A stretch of 64,000 nucleotides of DNA. Source: Aquila chrysaetos chrysaetos (Eukaryota > Chordata > Aves > Accipitriformes > Accipitridae). The notes beneath the pieces are model-generated. The model was not told where the DNA came from. It did not search any database and was given only the letters and a program-made list of their open reading frames with translations. Location of the stretch: positions 78,995,538 to 79,059,537 of the forward strand of contig NC_044004.1 in assembly GCF_900496995.4 (NCBI RefSeq), given 5' to 3'. The position numbers and the translations under genes were made by a program. Shown in pieces: positions 1 to 11,900 of the stretch. The number at the start of each line of letters is the position of its first letter. Positions within the stretch are counted from its first letter, which is position 1.

Positions 1-860
1 CCACACCATAACAAAATATTCTCACATCTACACATGCCCCTGGAGAATTGTTACCTCATGCTCTGTGTGATGGATGTCTACCAACAGTGGGCTTTGTTGT
101 CTGAGGTGACTCACCTGGAATTAGTTAATGCTTCTAAATGAAGCCAAGGAATGTTAACATTTTAAAGAGCTCAGTGATACAATAAACCCTTACACTGGAT
201 TTACAGTATTGGCATCACATTTAATTTTAGTATCTGTAATGTTTTTCTATTTTATGTGTAGAAAAGTGGCGGAGGGGTTACAATTAAATTCTAGAACATC
301 CCTACCCTGCTATTAAAACCTCTTTTTCCTCCTCTAATCCCAAAGCTAAAATTACTTTGTTTTCTGTATTGATCCACCATTACCTCAGGATAAACAGATA
401 TGTAACTTTAAAATTATATTCTATAATATGCAAATTGGCATGCCACATAAACGAATTACTGAAATGACTCAAAAGTAAAGGGAAGAACAAAAGATTCTTA
501 TATACCATATTGCTATTCCTATTGGATATTAAACACCTGATTTTTTCATGCCACATTTATTCCATCTTTAGTGTACACTCATTAGGACAGACAATTTCTT
601 ACGGCATGTGAAGGCAGCAAATACTGTAAAAATTTGCATGCAGTAAATTTACCCAATAAACATTGGAAAAGATGGGCTGGACCTAAAACCTATTGAAACC
701 CAAATGAATATTTCAATTCAGGTTGCGTTGGATCAGTCCACAAGTCCAAACTACCTTTTGTAAATAAACATTTTAGTATATTAAGTCATAAAATACTCTA
801 CTTTCTTGTTCGTTACAATATCGCTTTCCTTACATTATTCACCTTCCAAATTATGTATCT

Positions 861-903
<43 letters not shown>
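861..903. repeat. (TA)n(CA)n compound microsatellite
   Basis: Alternating AT/TA for about 25 bases passes directly into about nine CA units. It is a likely length-polymorphic locus. Confidence 0.95.
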
Positions 904-1865
904 GACCCTTTTCCACAAGAGGGACTTAATACATTGAAACATTATAGCTTGCTTAGTATGCTTCATACTCTTCCCTATTTTGCTAGTGCCTCTAATGATC
1001 TATTCCTAGTCATTTTTTAGAGACCAACTAATCCAACTGCACCTCTTGCTAACACCAGCTCTTTAGAAATGCATTATACTGGACTCTCTGAAATTCATGA
1101 TTCCTCTCACCTTTGACTGCGATTCAGTTTTCAACGGCAGCTCCATGTTCTCACATCAGAAAAAGAGATTACCCCCTGAACATACTTAGGCTTCATGCAT
1201 CAAATACAAATATCTAGCAGTCCCTTGGAAATTGTATGCTACCGTACAACTATGAAATGGATTTTTCTACAATGGCAGCGGGACCTCGCATTTTTAATAG
1301 CTTTCTGCTCCAGTAGTCCTGGAGAGGAAAATGTTCAGGTATTAGCAATAAGCACTATTAATAGATATTCACTAATCGTAATATTCCATGATATGATACT
1401 TGAAGTAATACACGTTAATGTAGGCTTCAAAACCATGTGCCAAAGAAAGCATTTAACTTCCACCTGTACTTGTATATATTATTCACATGACTGAATGCAT
1501 AGAACAGGATAGCACCAATGAAAAATTACTAAACAAGTAACTCATTAACCACTTACATGTATAATCATTTACTGTATAGTAACTCTGACACAAATTTAAG
1601 CATGGCAGACAGCTCTCCACCACTACAAACGTATTCTTACATAAGCTTTCAAATCCCTTCGTGTGGGATCTCAAGAGTCTCTGACCCTCGGAAGCTATTT
1701 TATTAGGCAGTCAGAATTTTCAGATATTTTTCTGCTCAAAATAAAACAAGAAAATAAAACTCAAGTCTGATGTATTTTTTTAGATCAAGAATAACAGAGC
1801 AAAAAGTCAGTAAAACACTAAGATTAGGTCCTAAATATTACAGAACTACTTCCTTTTTCCCTGGC

Positions 1866-1882
1866 TTTTTTTTTTTTTTTTT
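1866..1882. repeat. Poly(T) run
   Basis: Seventeen consecutive T, followed by AATTTGG. There is no retroposed sequence identifiable next to it on either strand. Confidence 0.9.
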
Positions 1883-1979
1883 AATTTGGAGAAACTTCAC
1901 CCAGTGTAAAATAAAATCCATTCTTTTCAATCTGGAGTAGAACAAGAAATTACCTACTATATAACAAACTAAGAAGCCT

Positions 1980-2690
1980 ATCCGATTAATGAGGCCTCTG
2001 AGAGACATGTCAGGATTTATCTGCCGGTTATTGTGGAGGGCAGTGATGCTGATGGACTGTGAGCACAGGTCCTGCCATTCTGACCGCAGCACCTTTCCGG
2101 ACCTCATCCCGAATGGAAACAAAAACCAGTTGTGACCATCAGAAATCTGATTAATTGAGAGTGGCATTCTGAGCCTGGTGCTGGTGACCCAATGACTGGG
2201 AATTGCCCTGGAGGTTTAAAGTCTCATGTCCTTCCCAGGGTAGCAGTCACACATATAACTAAACTGCCTAGTTAAATTACATTAGCCAACTACTGTTTAC
2301 AAATTTCAGAATCGCATACGGTCTGCCCATTGTTTGGCACAGATAAACACAATCAGCCCTGGCATTTGAAGCTGCTGACAGATTGCCAGCCACTGGTGCA
2401 GATGGTGGCAGCACAAGAGCGCTAATTACCGATGACATTAATGATGAGGTAACCTGTCTCTCTTCAGCTAATAAACAGATGGAATGTGTTTCCTATTAAT
2501 TTTTTTTCAGATAACAAATTGTTTAGCTTTAATGGTAGAGAGCAACAAAACCAAATTATCTGTTCTTTGGAGAAATTTGTTTTCCGCTAATTGCTCTAAA
2601 CAATCAATAAAAGAATTACAACTGGCATTATCCCACTGAGAACAGAAGCAGAGAAGTCAAAGTCAATTAGCTTTCTACAGTACGATGCAC
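1980..2690. promoter_or_regulatory. Candidate conserved non-coding element / enhancer
   Basis: No coding frame and no repeat is seen. The block is a dense, complex sequence with homeodomain-type cores (TAATTA at 2423-2428, ATTAAT, GCTAATTG near 2586), GATAA (2341) and CAATCAATAAA (about 2601-2611). Such blocks in vertebrate gene deserts are often deeply conserved developmental enhancers. This call rests on appearance only, with no alignment available. Confidence 0.3.
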
Positions 2691-3673
2691 TCAGATGGAA
2701 AGAGTCATTACAACAGAGTGTAAAAGTCAAACGATAAAGTATGCAGTTCGTGAACAAAGCAGACTTGGATGGAAAATCTAACAGAGGGCTTTTACATACC
2801 TGTCAATTCTTCATATATCAGAAGATATCTTCATATACTTTCATAAAAACCAGTTTTTCTTTAGATGGTTCCAGAAAAGGGTAAAAGACAGGTAAGATGA
2901 TGTCCTTGGATCTTAGAAGGCTCTGTGTCTTAGGAGCGTGCTAAGGCTGTAAAGTCTTCAGAAGTCATGACTGAGAAATGTCTCATCTACAGAATAAAAA
3001 GAACAAATAACCAGCTCAGTTTTCTGTCAATGTTCCATTAGTACAAATACAATATAGAAAAGCTGAGGACTCCACAGTGGCTAGTGAAATATTATGCAAG
3101 TGGGCAAAATAGCTGCCCTAGTTAACCTCCCAGTCTTTTCTCCACTATTCTCAAGGTGGGGGGCGAGGGGCAAGGAGTAAAATAGGGCAACTGTTGTTGC
3201 CACGTTGTCAGTGCTTAGTACAACGCCCATGCTTCAAGTGAGGAGACAACTTCATCAGGACTGGGACTCCCTGCCTTGTGTAAGCACCAGATACCAGCAG
3301 TGTGCTGAATGACTGGAGCATCCATTCTCTCAGAGGCAAGACTTCAAGCTCTTGCTGAGTCCCTGAAAGTCATGAGAAGTCAGATTCTTGTGTCCTGCAG
3401 GGCTGTGGCTCGTGGCCCTGCTAAGCAGTGCCTCTCACCAAAGCCCACAGCCTGTCCAGGAGGAAGCAGCCAAGAGGCAGTGGCCCCCATTCTCTCTCAC
3501 ACACTAGCCAGCTAGCAGTCTCTTGGCTCTGTATGCACAGAAACCCCTGCTGTCCCGCTCCAAGACAGGACTGGTGCACAAAAAAGTTGTCATATCCTGT
3601 TTCAAAATTGAGAAACGGTGATGTGTATTTTTGCATATATCCCCATTTCCCCCACCACGGGTTTATGATACAA

Positions 3674-3708
3674 CATATATACATTTACATATATATATAT
3701 TTATACAC
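3674..3708. repeat. TA/CA-rich simple repeat
   Basis: An imperfect alternating purine-pyrimidine run of AT, AC and TTA units, just upstream of the first CR1 fragment. Confidence 0.8.
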
Positions 3709-3782
3709 AAACTGACTATTTGGGTTGAATATTTTAACTAATAGCAATTGGATCAAGGCAGCAACTATGTAGCAAAGACAAG

Positions 3783-3930
3783 TCACCTTCCCTGGAGGTA
3801 TTTAAAATTTGTGTAGACATGGTGCTTAGGGACATGGTTTAGTGGTGGACTTGGCAGTGTTAGGTTTACAGTTGGACTCGATGATCTTAAGGGTCTTTTC
3901 CAACCTAAATGACTCTATGATTCTATGACC
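3783..3930 (+). mobile_element. CR1 LINE, 5'-truncated 3' end
   Basis: The fragment opens with 'cttccctggaggtattta' and continues with the hallmark CR1 3' UTR run 'ttggactcgatgatctta', 'gtcttttccaacctaa', ending in the 8-mer-type tail 'ctatgattctatga'. This is the short, severely 5'-truncated form typical of avian CR1 insertions, inserted in + orientation. Point differences from the usual consensus suggest an old copy. Confidence 0.9.
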
Positions 3931-5929
3931 ATCTGTATCAGAAAAAAAATTCAAGCATGTAAGATTCAGACATATTCTGCTAGAATAACTTCTCATTGCT
4001 GTTTTATCTGATTTTCCTCAACTGCATGGAGCTTTAGATTTACTTTTAATTTTTTAAACATTTTTCATGGATTATTTGCTGGTTCCAGTGCATTCAATTA
4101 AGAAAGTAACATTTTAACCCACTTGGTATTGACCGTAACTCATTTTGTGTGTTGGAAGAGTCAAGTGCACATTAGTTCACATTAATTCCTTGCACCCTGC
4201 AGTTTCTCCACAGTGAAAAGCTTAGTAGCATGTATTTTGCCCTGGAAAACTGAAATCATAGAGCTTTACATGAACCCTTGACTGATTTAACCTCTCTTGG
4301 GCTGAGATCCTGACTCTTCTAGTAAGGAGTGGTTAAAGAGCCAAAGTGCTCTTGCACAGGCTACTTGAATGACAGTGCTTGTCTCCCCCAGATCATTCCA
4401 TCAGGACACTTTCCTGCACAGGATTATTTTTCTACAGCAATGTCTCTAATTTTATACAGGGTAAAAACTACTGACCACCCAAGGTCTCAATACATTGAGC
4501 AATGTTTTCAGCAGTGATGTAATGTTATATTTGAAAACACATTATCTCCCCACTTTCTACTTTATGCTGTTGCACACAAAGGAGTCCACTGACTTTTTCA
4601 CTCAAGCACAATTGCCAAGGCATCCAAAACTTGTTAAAGGCCACCTACTTTTTCCATGAGTTATCAGAAACAACACAGGCAGCCTATTTAGAAGTGAATA
4701 ACAATGAATGGCTGTTCTGGGCTGGGAAAGGTTTACATACATCCTCACAGTTCTCTTTATTCAGAGCTTGTAAACAACAACAGCATACAAGCCCTACAGC
4801 CACTAATTTAGCACCACATTGTGACTCCCTCTGTTTCCTTCCATTTGCCTCAAGCAAAGTCAAGTTCTAATGACCTTTTTTGGCCAATATATATGAAACT
4901 GGTTTGTGTGACCTCGGTACTGTTTTCTACAAAGCAGTCTGTTGACCATGAAATTCCTATGACTGGGCTTAAGTTGGTTTGTCTATGCATTGCTGAATAA
5001 TTAAGTGTGGGACTAAGTTTTGTTGAAAAGGAAAACAAACATTTTGATTAGTTTTGTTGCAAAACATTGCTAATACAGGGGCTATTCGGCTGCTAAGCAG
5101 AAAAAGGAAATCTTTAAGGAATGACAAAAATTATGGTATTTAACAGTTCTCAGTTTTTCTCCTTAGCCAGGAGTCTTGTAAAATGAACACAACATCCCTC
5201 TATGGCTATATGCGCAACAATTAGCTAAGCCACCTATAACACGCTATATTTTCCTTCGCAAAAGAGAGCATGTGGTGGTTAGAACAGATACTTGATACAG
5301 AAGGAAACCTCTCTTATATAGACTTTGTTTACAAAGCCACTTAAAAAATTTTAAAAATTGCTCTGAATATCTTGCTTACTTTTCCAGCAGAGATGTTTTC
5401 TTCCTGTGCTAACACAAGACAGATTTCCACAGAATGCCAGCTGAGTGCTAACATTTGTTCTTTACAACATATCCCTCTACAGATGAGACCAAATTCTGCT
5501 TTCCTTCTCATTTTGGCAACTACGGTATAAGTAACAGTTGCACAGTGTCATTCTGAATCACAAGTTTTTCTTATGATCCATAGAATATACCTCAAGTTAG
5601 ACTGCTTTTCTTCCTTAATGCTGGAATCCTCATACTTTCATCGTCTACAGATACACAGGGTGGGTATCTAACAAAACCTAAGTCAGCTCTTACCATGCAA
5701 CTTTCGTTTTCCCTTCACACACATGAAGCATTCCTGAAGTGATTATACAAATGAAAGGAAACCTTTTATCATACTCTTTGCTCATCTGGGTCACCTGAAA
5801 TGCAAAGTGCAAAATTAAATTCCTACAAACAGTAAAACAGTTCATTCTTCTCTCTGCACTCTGCTACACTTCACCATGCACACAATGTGGTAATTGCTTT
5901 TGCTTGACTTGTTCAAACAGCCATTTTCA

Positions 5930-6095
5930 TGATGTGACAGCTAGGGCACTAATATATTTATGCCCTTTGTAATCGGCCAGCACTGCTTGTAATTAGGTGC
6001 AAAGTTAATTAAGTGCAATACATCTAATAACTGCCTGCCAGTAATTGTAAAGTTTGATTTAGCACATGAACTGTCAAGGTGTCAGAACGGTGTGT
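5930..6095. promoter_or_regulatory. Candidate conserved non-coding element
   Basis: A homeodomain-site-rich block with GTAATTAGG (about 5990), GTTAATTAAGTG (about 6004), CAGTAATTG (about 6039) and TGACAG (5935). It has no coding frame and no repeat. Inferred from motif density alone. Confidence 0.3.
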
Positions 6096-8870
6096 TAAAA
6101 AATAAGTTGCTAACAGAAAAACAATCCTGCTACAAGTGAGGGAAAAGCACTGTGACAGTGACTCAGTTGAGAAATGGAAAAGATGTTCAATGCTTACTAT
6201 TTCCAACACTGGGAAATGACCCCACCTGCATGTTGGTAAGTTGTATCTTGCTTTATTGAACAACAAATTGAAATATTTTTTTACTTACCAGACAATGTCT
6301 TCTCCTATAGACAACCCTTCCCTTTAAAAGCTATACATATGGTATAGAATTTTTTAAAGTCTGTAAATGTCAGTAAGAGAACAGATTTAATTTTTTTAAA
6401 AAATTAATGCTTAAAGAAGGTTATAAAAAGAACCAAGAAGGCCCAGAAAGTCACATTTCATGTTTAGGGACCTGGTTTTGTTTGTTTCTTTTGTTGCACA
6501 AAATACAGCTTTTCTTCTACTGAACGTAAGAGAACATTATGCATATCCCAAATACTTATATATAATACTGGCATAGATAACTATGCTTTAGTTGTTTGTG
6601 CTTTAGTTAATTTCACGTTTTCAATTCTTCACCTGGGAAAAACATGTTGTTCATGATTTTGTTCCTTACAGGATATCCTTTCTCCAAACCAAAGTTTCAA
6701 ACTACTTCTTCTTGGTTTCAACTGTTTACTTGTGCTTCTATTTATCTCTTCAGTTTTCTTGAAAACCAACTCCTCTCCTAATGGTTGATCATCCCTTCTC
6801 CACGAGTACATTGTGAGTTTTCCAGATTCATATTCTTTCTTTAATTCAACTCTGATTTGGTCAAATGTTCCCTTCACCTCCATCCCTGTATGGTATGAAC
6901 TGTAAAATATTCTTTTCCTCATGCTAGGCAGTCAGGGCAGGTCTGAACAAAAGCATAGCTGGTCAGTGGGGAAAAAAAAAAAAGAAAAAAGAACAAATTA
7001 CACTAATTGTATACACAGAATAATTTAGGACTAGCTGTACATCAGTTAGAAGTTACAGTGAGCACAAATGATGAGTTACATATGTACCACAGCAGCACAA
7101 AATATGTGCATAGTTCCATACTACTTTGATTACTAACACACTCACAGATGTGTAAAGCTCAGAAAATTACACCTATAAGATATCAAGAGGGAAAGCACGG
7201 ACAATGTTCTGAAGCTTTTTTAGGCCAGCAGATTTGGTACAAATTGATGGAATTTGTACACATACAGGATAGCCCACAAACCTTGAGAAATAACCTAAGT
7301 TCAAGGACAACATTGCTACTTCCAAACCAATCACCAGTAAAGCTTGCTTTCTAAAATACTTCACAAAAATCAATGTCAGATAAGCTAATCTTTGTGGTTA
7401 GTTATTATGAACTGATATTTGATCAGGGAAATTATGCTCTAGATTGACATGAAATTAATAATGCTTGTTGTGCGGTGCCCAATGACAAAGGTAAATGCTA
7501 ATAGCTCTGAAATCCTAATGATTGCCAAAGTACTCTTCCGAGCTTTGATTAGTGCTTGTGTTGTGCAATTATGCTTTTCTATAATTACTGTGAATTACTA
7601 TCATGATATTATTATTCTCACATTTTTTATTCCTCTGAAATTCTCAAAATTTCCTGCAGCTAAAAATGGATTTCATTTGCATTATCACAAGCTTTTGATT
7701 GTTTAATGAAAAATAATTCCATGCAGACCCTCATGTTAAATTGTCCATTTAAAATTTTCCTGTTATCTAGATTATGTTGAAGTGTCCCTTCTTTCATTTA
7801 TCATTTGCCTTTATTATCACAGTCACTGCCCTCGCTTCATGCTAGATTTTGGAGAGAAGGGAAAAATGAAAGACATTTTTATTCATGTCCCTGTCTTCTG
7901 CCTGGAAGCCCTTTCTCTGCATGTTCTCCCTTTTCGTTAAAATTGCTTATTTGGAAAGCTTAAAAATGCCAGGATTTTTCAGCAAAATGTGGTAGCTATG
8001 CTAAAAATATGATTTTTTTTGCTTGCAGTAGGGTCTGCAGAAGGCTACCTCGGACTTGTCTAAGACTTAGAACCATGCCCTGAGCAAGTGAGATGACCAA
8101 TGTGTCTTGTCTATGCCTGATGGCTGCTGGGTATTTCCGTCTCAATAAATACACGTAAAAGGGCAGTGCGTGCTTCTTAGGAATGTCCATCTCCCTGCTG
8201 GGGCACAGCTACGTCTGCCTCACTACTGAAATGTTTGTGGCGAGCATGGATATCTTCAAGGTTTTCAGTGCTGTAGTGGCTTTAAACTTCACAAGATAGC
8301 CTAAAACGACAACCATTTTTCAAAATGAGTCTTCATTTCAGTTTGCTCAATTTGAAGCAAATTTCAGGACTGATTTTCAAGGTGTTTGCACTCCCTGTGA
8401 GCAGTATTGATCAACGTATCATTAATCAGAAGACTACTTAACAGCCTTGGGGAAAAAAAGAAAACATAAGATCGGTTCACCTTCAGAAATTAAAAAATAA
8501 ATAAATAAGCCATTTGTTTGCATGTTTCCCAATTGTTTTTGTTCATGCACAGGAAAATATTACACTCAAAGCATTGATTTTTGTAGTCTTATTTTTTCCC
8601 ATCTGCAGACATTAATTGATTTTCTCTTTTTTCTTTTCTCAGTAATTTTACAGAACACCTGATGTCTTGTGAAGCAATGGTGGTTCTGAGGGCTTCCGAA
8701 AGCCTGGCTCCATGGCAGCTTGCGGAACATGAGCGCAACTATATTGTGGGGGAACACTCAAAGCATGTACTCAGCAATGCTGTCATGAAAATGTAGCTTA
8801 AGCGATGCTCAAGGCTAATCATCAAAAACTTTTTAGGAGCAGAAAGGAAAGAGCAATTGACTTCCGTAGA

Positions 8871-8915
8871 TTTCTGGATACTATATGCATTTCAAAATGC
8901 ATATAGTACCAGAAA
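8871..8915. repeat. Long near-perfect hairpin (21-bp arms, one bulge)
   Basis: Arms 8879-8892 and 8895-8908 are perfect 14-bp reverse complements (TACTATATGCATTT) separated by only CA. Outside them 8871-8877 (TTTCTGG) pairs with 8909-8915 (CCAGAAA), with a single unpaired A at 8878. The tight 2-base turn is more like a DNA cruciform or palindromic insertion than a microRNA precursor, which needs a larger loop and longer stem. No flanking transposase or terminal repeats were seen. Confidence 0.85.
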
Positions 8916-11900
8916 CTGCAAAATCCATTCAAAAGCCAAGTTGCAAAAATCATGGGAAATGTGGGTTTGTAAGAGTATGCAGGAGCCTTTCTCAGAGGCA
9001 TTGAGTTTAATAACTGTAAAAAAACACCAGATAGACATGACCTTCAAAATTCAAAAGTATGAAAGTATCCCACAAACTAAAGAGCAGGTCATCTGATATT
9101 TGAAATATTTCTTCCTACATATATCACTTCTGCATGAAGTACATGTGTGTTTAAATAGATGGACGAAAGGAGACAGACAGAATCTATTCTTCAAAATTTA
9201 GTGAAATTCAGTTAACTTTTTCTTGGTTTACATAGAAAGTTTTCATTCCTATTGCAACAAAAATGCAAAAATCTTGTGACCTTTGCAGTTTTGAGAGTCT
9301 TAAGGTTTGATTTGCATGTCTCTCAGTCTAGCTCAAGTTCACCATAATTTTGCTGCCTCTACTTTAAAGCCTTCACTGCAGTATTTCTACTAAAAGAGTA
9401 ATTAAGTTATTTTTTAAATAGATTTTTGAGCTATTTATGTGATATATTCACAAATGCTGGACTAGAAGAGTCTAGAAAACTAAATTTATATTATGTATTT
9501 CACTACATACACACAGAATATTATTTTGTCTCCCTCATTTCTTTCCAGTCTTTTTCAACTGGTTCCATTTTCACCTCATATATGCATCTGATTTTTCTCT
9601 CACATACACATGAGTCTCCTATGCAAAGTGTTAATATAACACGTGTGGTCACAATTTCACACTTGTAATATTCAAACAGATTCAAAGTTAGTCAGAAGAA
9701 GTTCAACCATGCCCATAAGTATACTTAAGGAGATGAAAGCCTGGATCAGATGAAGGAAAACAACGATTTTTTTCAAAAAAATCTTATATAAGGATATTTA
9801 TCCCTTAAAGATTTTTTTTTTTTCATTTTCACCATGGATAATAACAAATGGAAATACTTCATCTATAAGTTTATTGTGATGTGGGGAAAATTGAGCCCAC
9901 ATTGAACATCTGCAGATCGCATCTTTCAAAGCAGTGCTCCACCAGCAAGATTTCACAATGACAGCTAAAGAATGTTGGGTTTCGAAGCAGCAATGTACAC
10001 TCATGAAACCACAACTTCTTTTCATTCGTTTGTCAGTGCTGCAAACCTGTTCTCATTGTTCCACTGGGCTGTGTACATGTCCTGATAATCATGTGCTACA
10101 AGGCCATCTCTGACACTGCCTTAAATATTTGTTTCATATCTCCTAACCCAGCTACGGCTGCCAAGTGAATGAAGATGGCAGTGACACTGATCGTAAGATT
10201 AGCATCTTGCACACTTTCATCCCAGTCTGCTTCATATCAGTTCTACTTGAAGTCACACTGTATTAAGAAGGGCTGTTATTTTTAGGAACCCCAAACAATG
10301 TTACATAAACAAACAAGCGGGACCAAGTCATGCATCAGGCGTTGACCTTGCCAGTGAACCAACCTTCTACAACTAGAACCAGTATAAATGTAAATTATGA
10401 GAGAAGCTCCCACCCATACTTCATGGAAACTTCCACTCTACCACCCACATGGTCACTGCCCAGTCTTACCCTTCATATGGGAGGTCAGCACAGATCCTGC
10501 TTGTTTCAAAATTTTTCTTTCATATTACAGATCAGCTTCAAGAGCCTAGGAGAGGAGCTAATCCTACACACATGTGCCTCTGGTGAGATGGCAACTGTCC
10601 CTGGCTAAGGAATTAACACCCCTTTTAAAGTTATCCTCTTTATTCTGAGCTTCCAACAAACAAATCAAATCCAGCATTTAGCAACTGCATGTTTCACATC
10701 ACCAAAAGCCCTTTCAGATCTTGAAGCTGTACACACTGTCTGCTAGAATAACCTCAGGCATTCTGTGACAATTGAATTACAACCAGTGACACCCTCTTTC
10801 CCATCCCATTGCACTGAGTTACCTCCACTGTCTACAGAGAGGACTCCACATGCTTTCATGCAGGCAGCAATGTACTGGACAACAGCAGGAACATATTATT
10901 AAATATTTCTTTTATCTTCACTTACAATAGCCACAAATTTAACCAGTCCTCAAATATTTTCCATTAGAGTATTGCAGCCCCAAAGGTTCCAAGCCTCGGA
11001 GACTAAAGGGGCTTTAGGTGATTATGGCTCTTCAGTCACTTTTAGCTAGCTCAACCAATTTTATCCACAAAACCTTGAAGAAAATATCCAGTCACACACC
11101 ACAGCACAAGATGAAATGTACACAATCATCTGTGTTGCTCTGTTTCCTGCTAGGCCTCTGAGATATTATAGGTTTGGCTGTTGACCTTTCACTACAGTTT
11201 AAATTTTGTTTGAGGATGTTAGAAATACTTCAGCTCCTGAGTTGTTGCCTGTGATTGGAAAGACTGCAGCCAGTGAGCTGGGTGGTCCTCTCCAGCTAGA
11301 GGATTTTCTGGGCTCTCAGGAACTGACTATGCTAATCCATGACTGAACTCAGTGTGCTTGAGTAGCCATATTACTTCATTATTGCAACTTACAGTGTAGT
11401 GTGGAGGGATTTCCTTTCTGTATAAATTGGACTGTCATTGACTCTGGAGCCTGTCAGTAAATAAATATTTGTATGATTTTTTAATTATCTTGGTATTACT
11501 TTCTGCAATGCTTTACATGTATGCAGGAGGTATTGTTCTTCCTTCCCTCTGAATGTTCTACAAAGAATGGAAGAGCAGTCTGAATGCAGAGATGTGAAGA
11601 AATCACACACAGTGATGTATCCAAATCCCTTCAGACAGGGAAATGGTCTGATGGATTCATATCCTTTAGCACATGGATATTTTATTTATAAAGTTTTATA
11701 AATCTACCTGGTTATGGCTAGAGCAGTGACTCTAAACTGCCTTGTGGGTAACTCAAGGGGATTTGGGAGAAGGAGTTCTAGTCTTCTAGCTAGGTTCTAG
11801 CAGGAACCGCTGCTTAGCTGATGAACAGTCTTGGATTAATCATTTTCCTCCCCATGTTACTACTTCTGTTTACAGAGCAGAGAGTTATTTCAGGGTGGGA

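Larger units (their letters stand above)
1..3782. other. Gene desert, left part: no gene seen
   Basis: AT-rich sequence with stop codons frequent in all frames. Contents are the (TA)n(CA)n microsatellite, a poly(T) run and the enhancer-like block at 1980-2690. The 109-residue minus frame at 1838-2167 has no recognisable domain and ends in a lysine run from the poly(T) tract, so it is not called. Confidence 0.75.

Noticed and set aside
1838..2167. 109-residue minus-strand frame
   Set aside because: Composition and the lysine run from the poly(T) tract look random; the region looks regulatory rather than coding.
8871..8915. Interpretation of the hairpin as a microRNA precursor
   Set aside because: The loop is only two bases and the stem about 21 pairs, too short for Drosha/Dicer processing; kept only as an inverted repeat.
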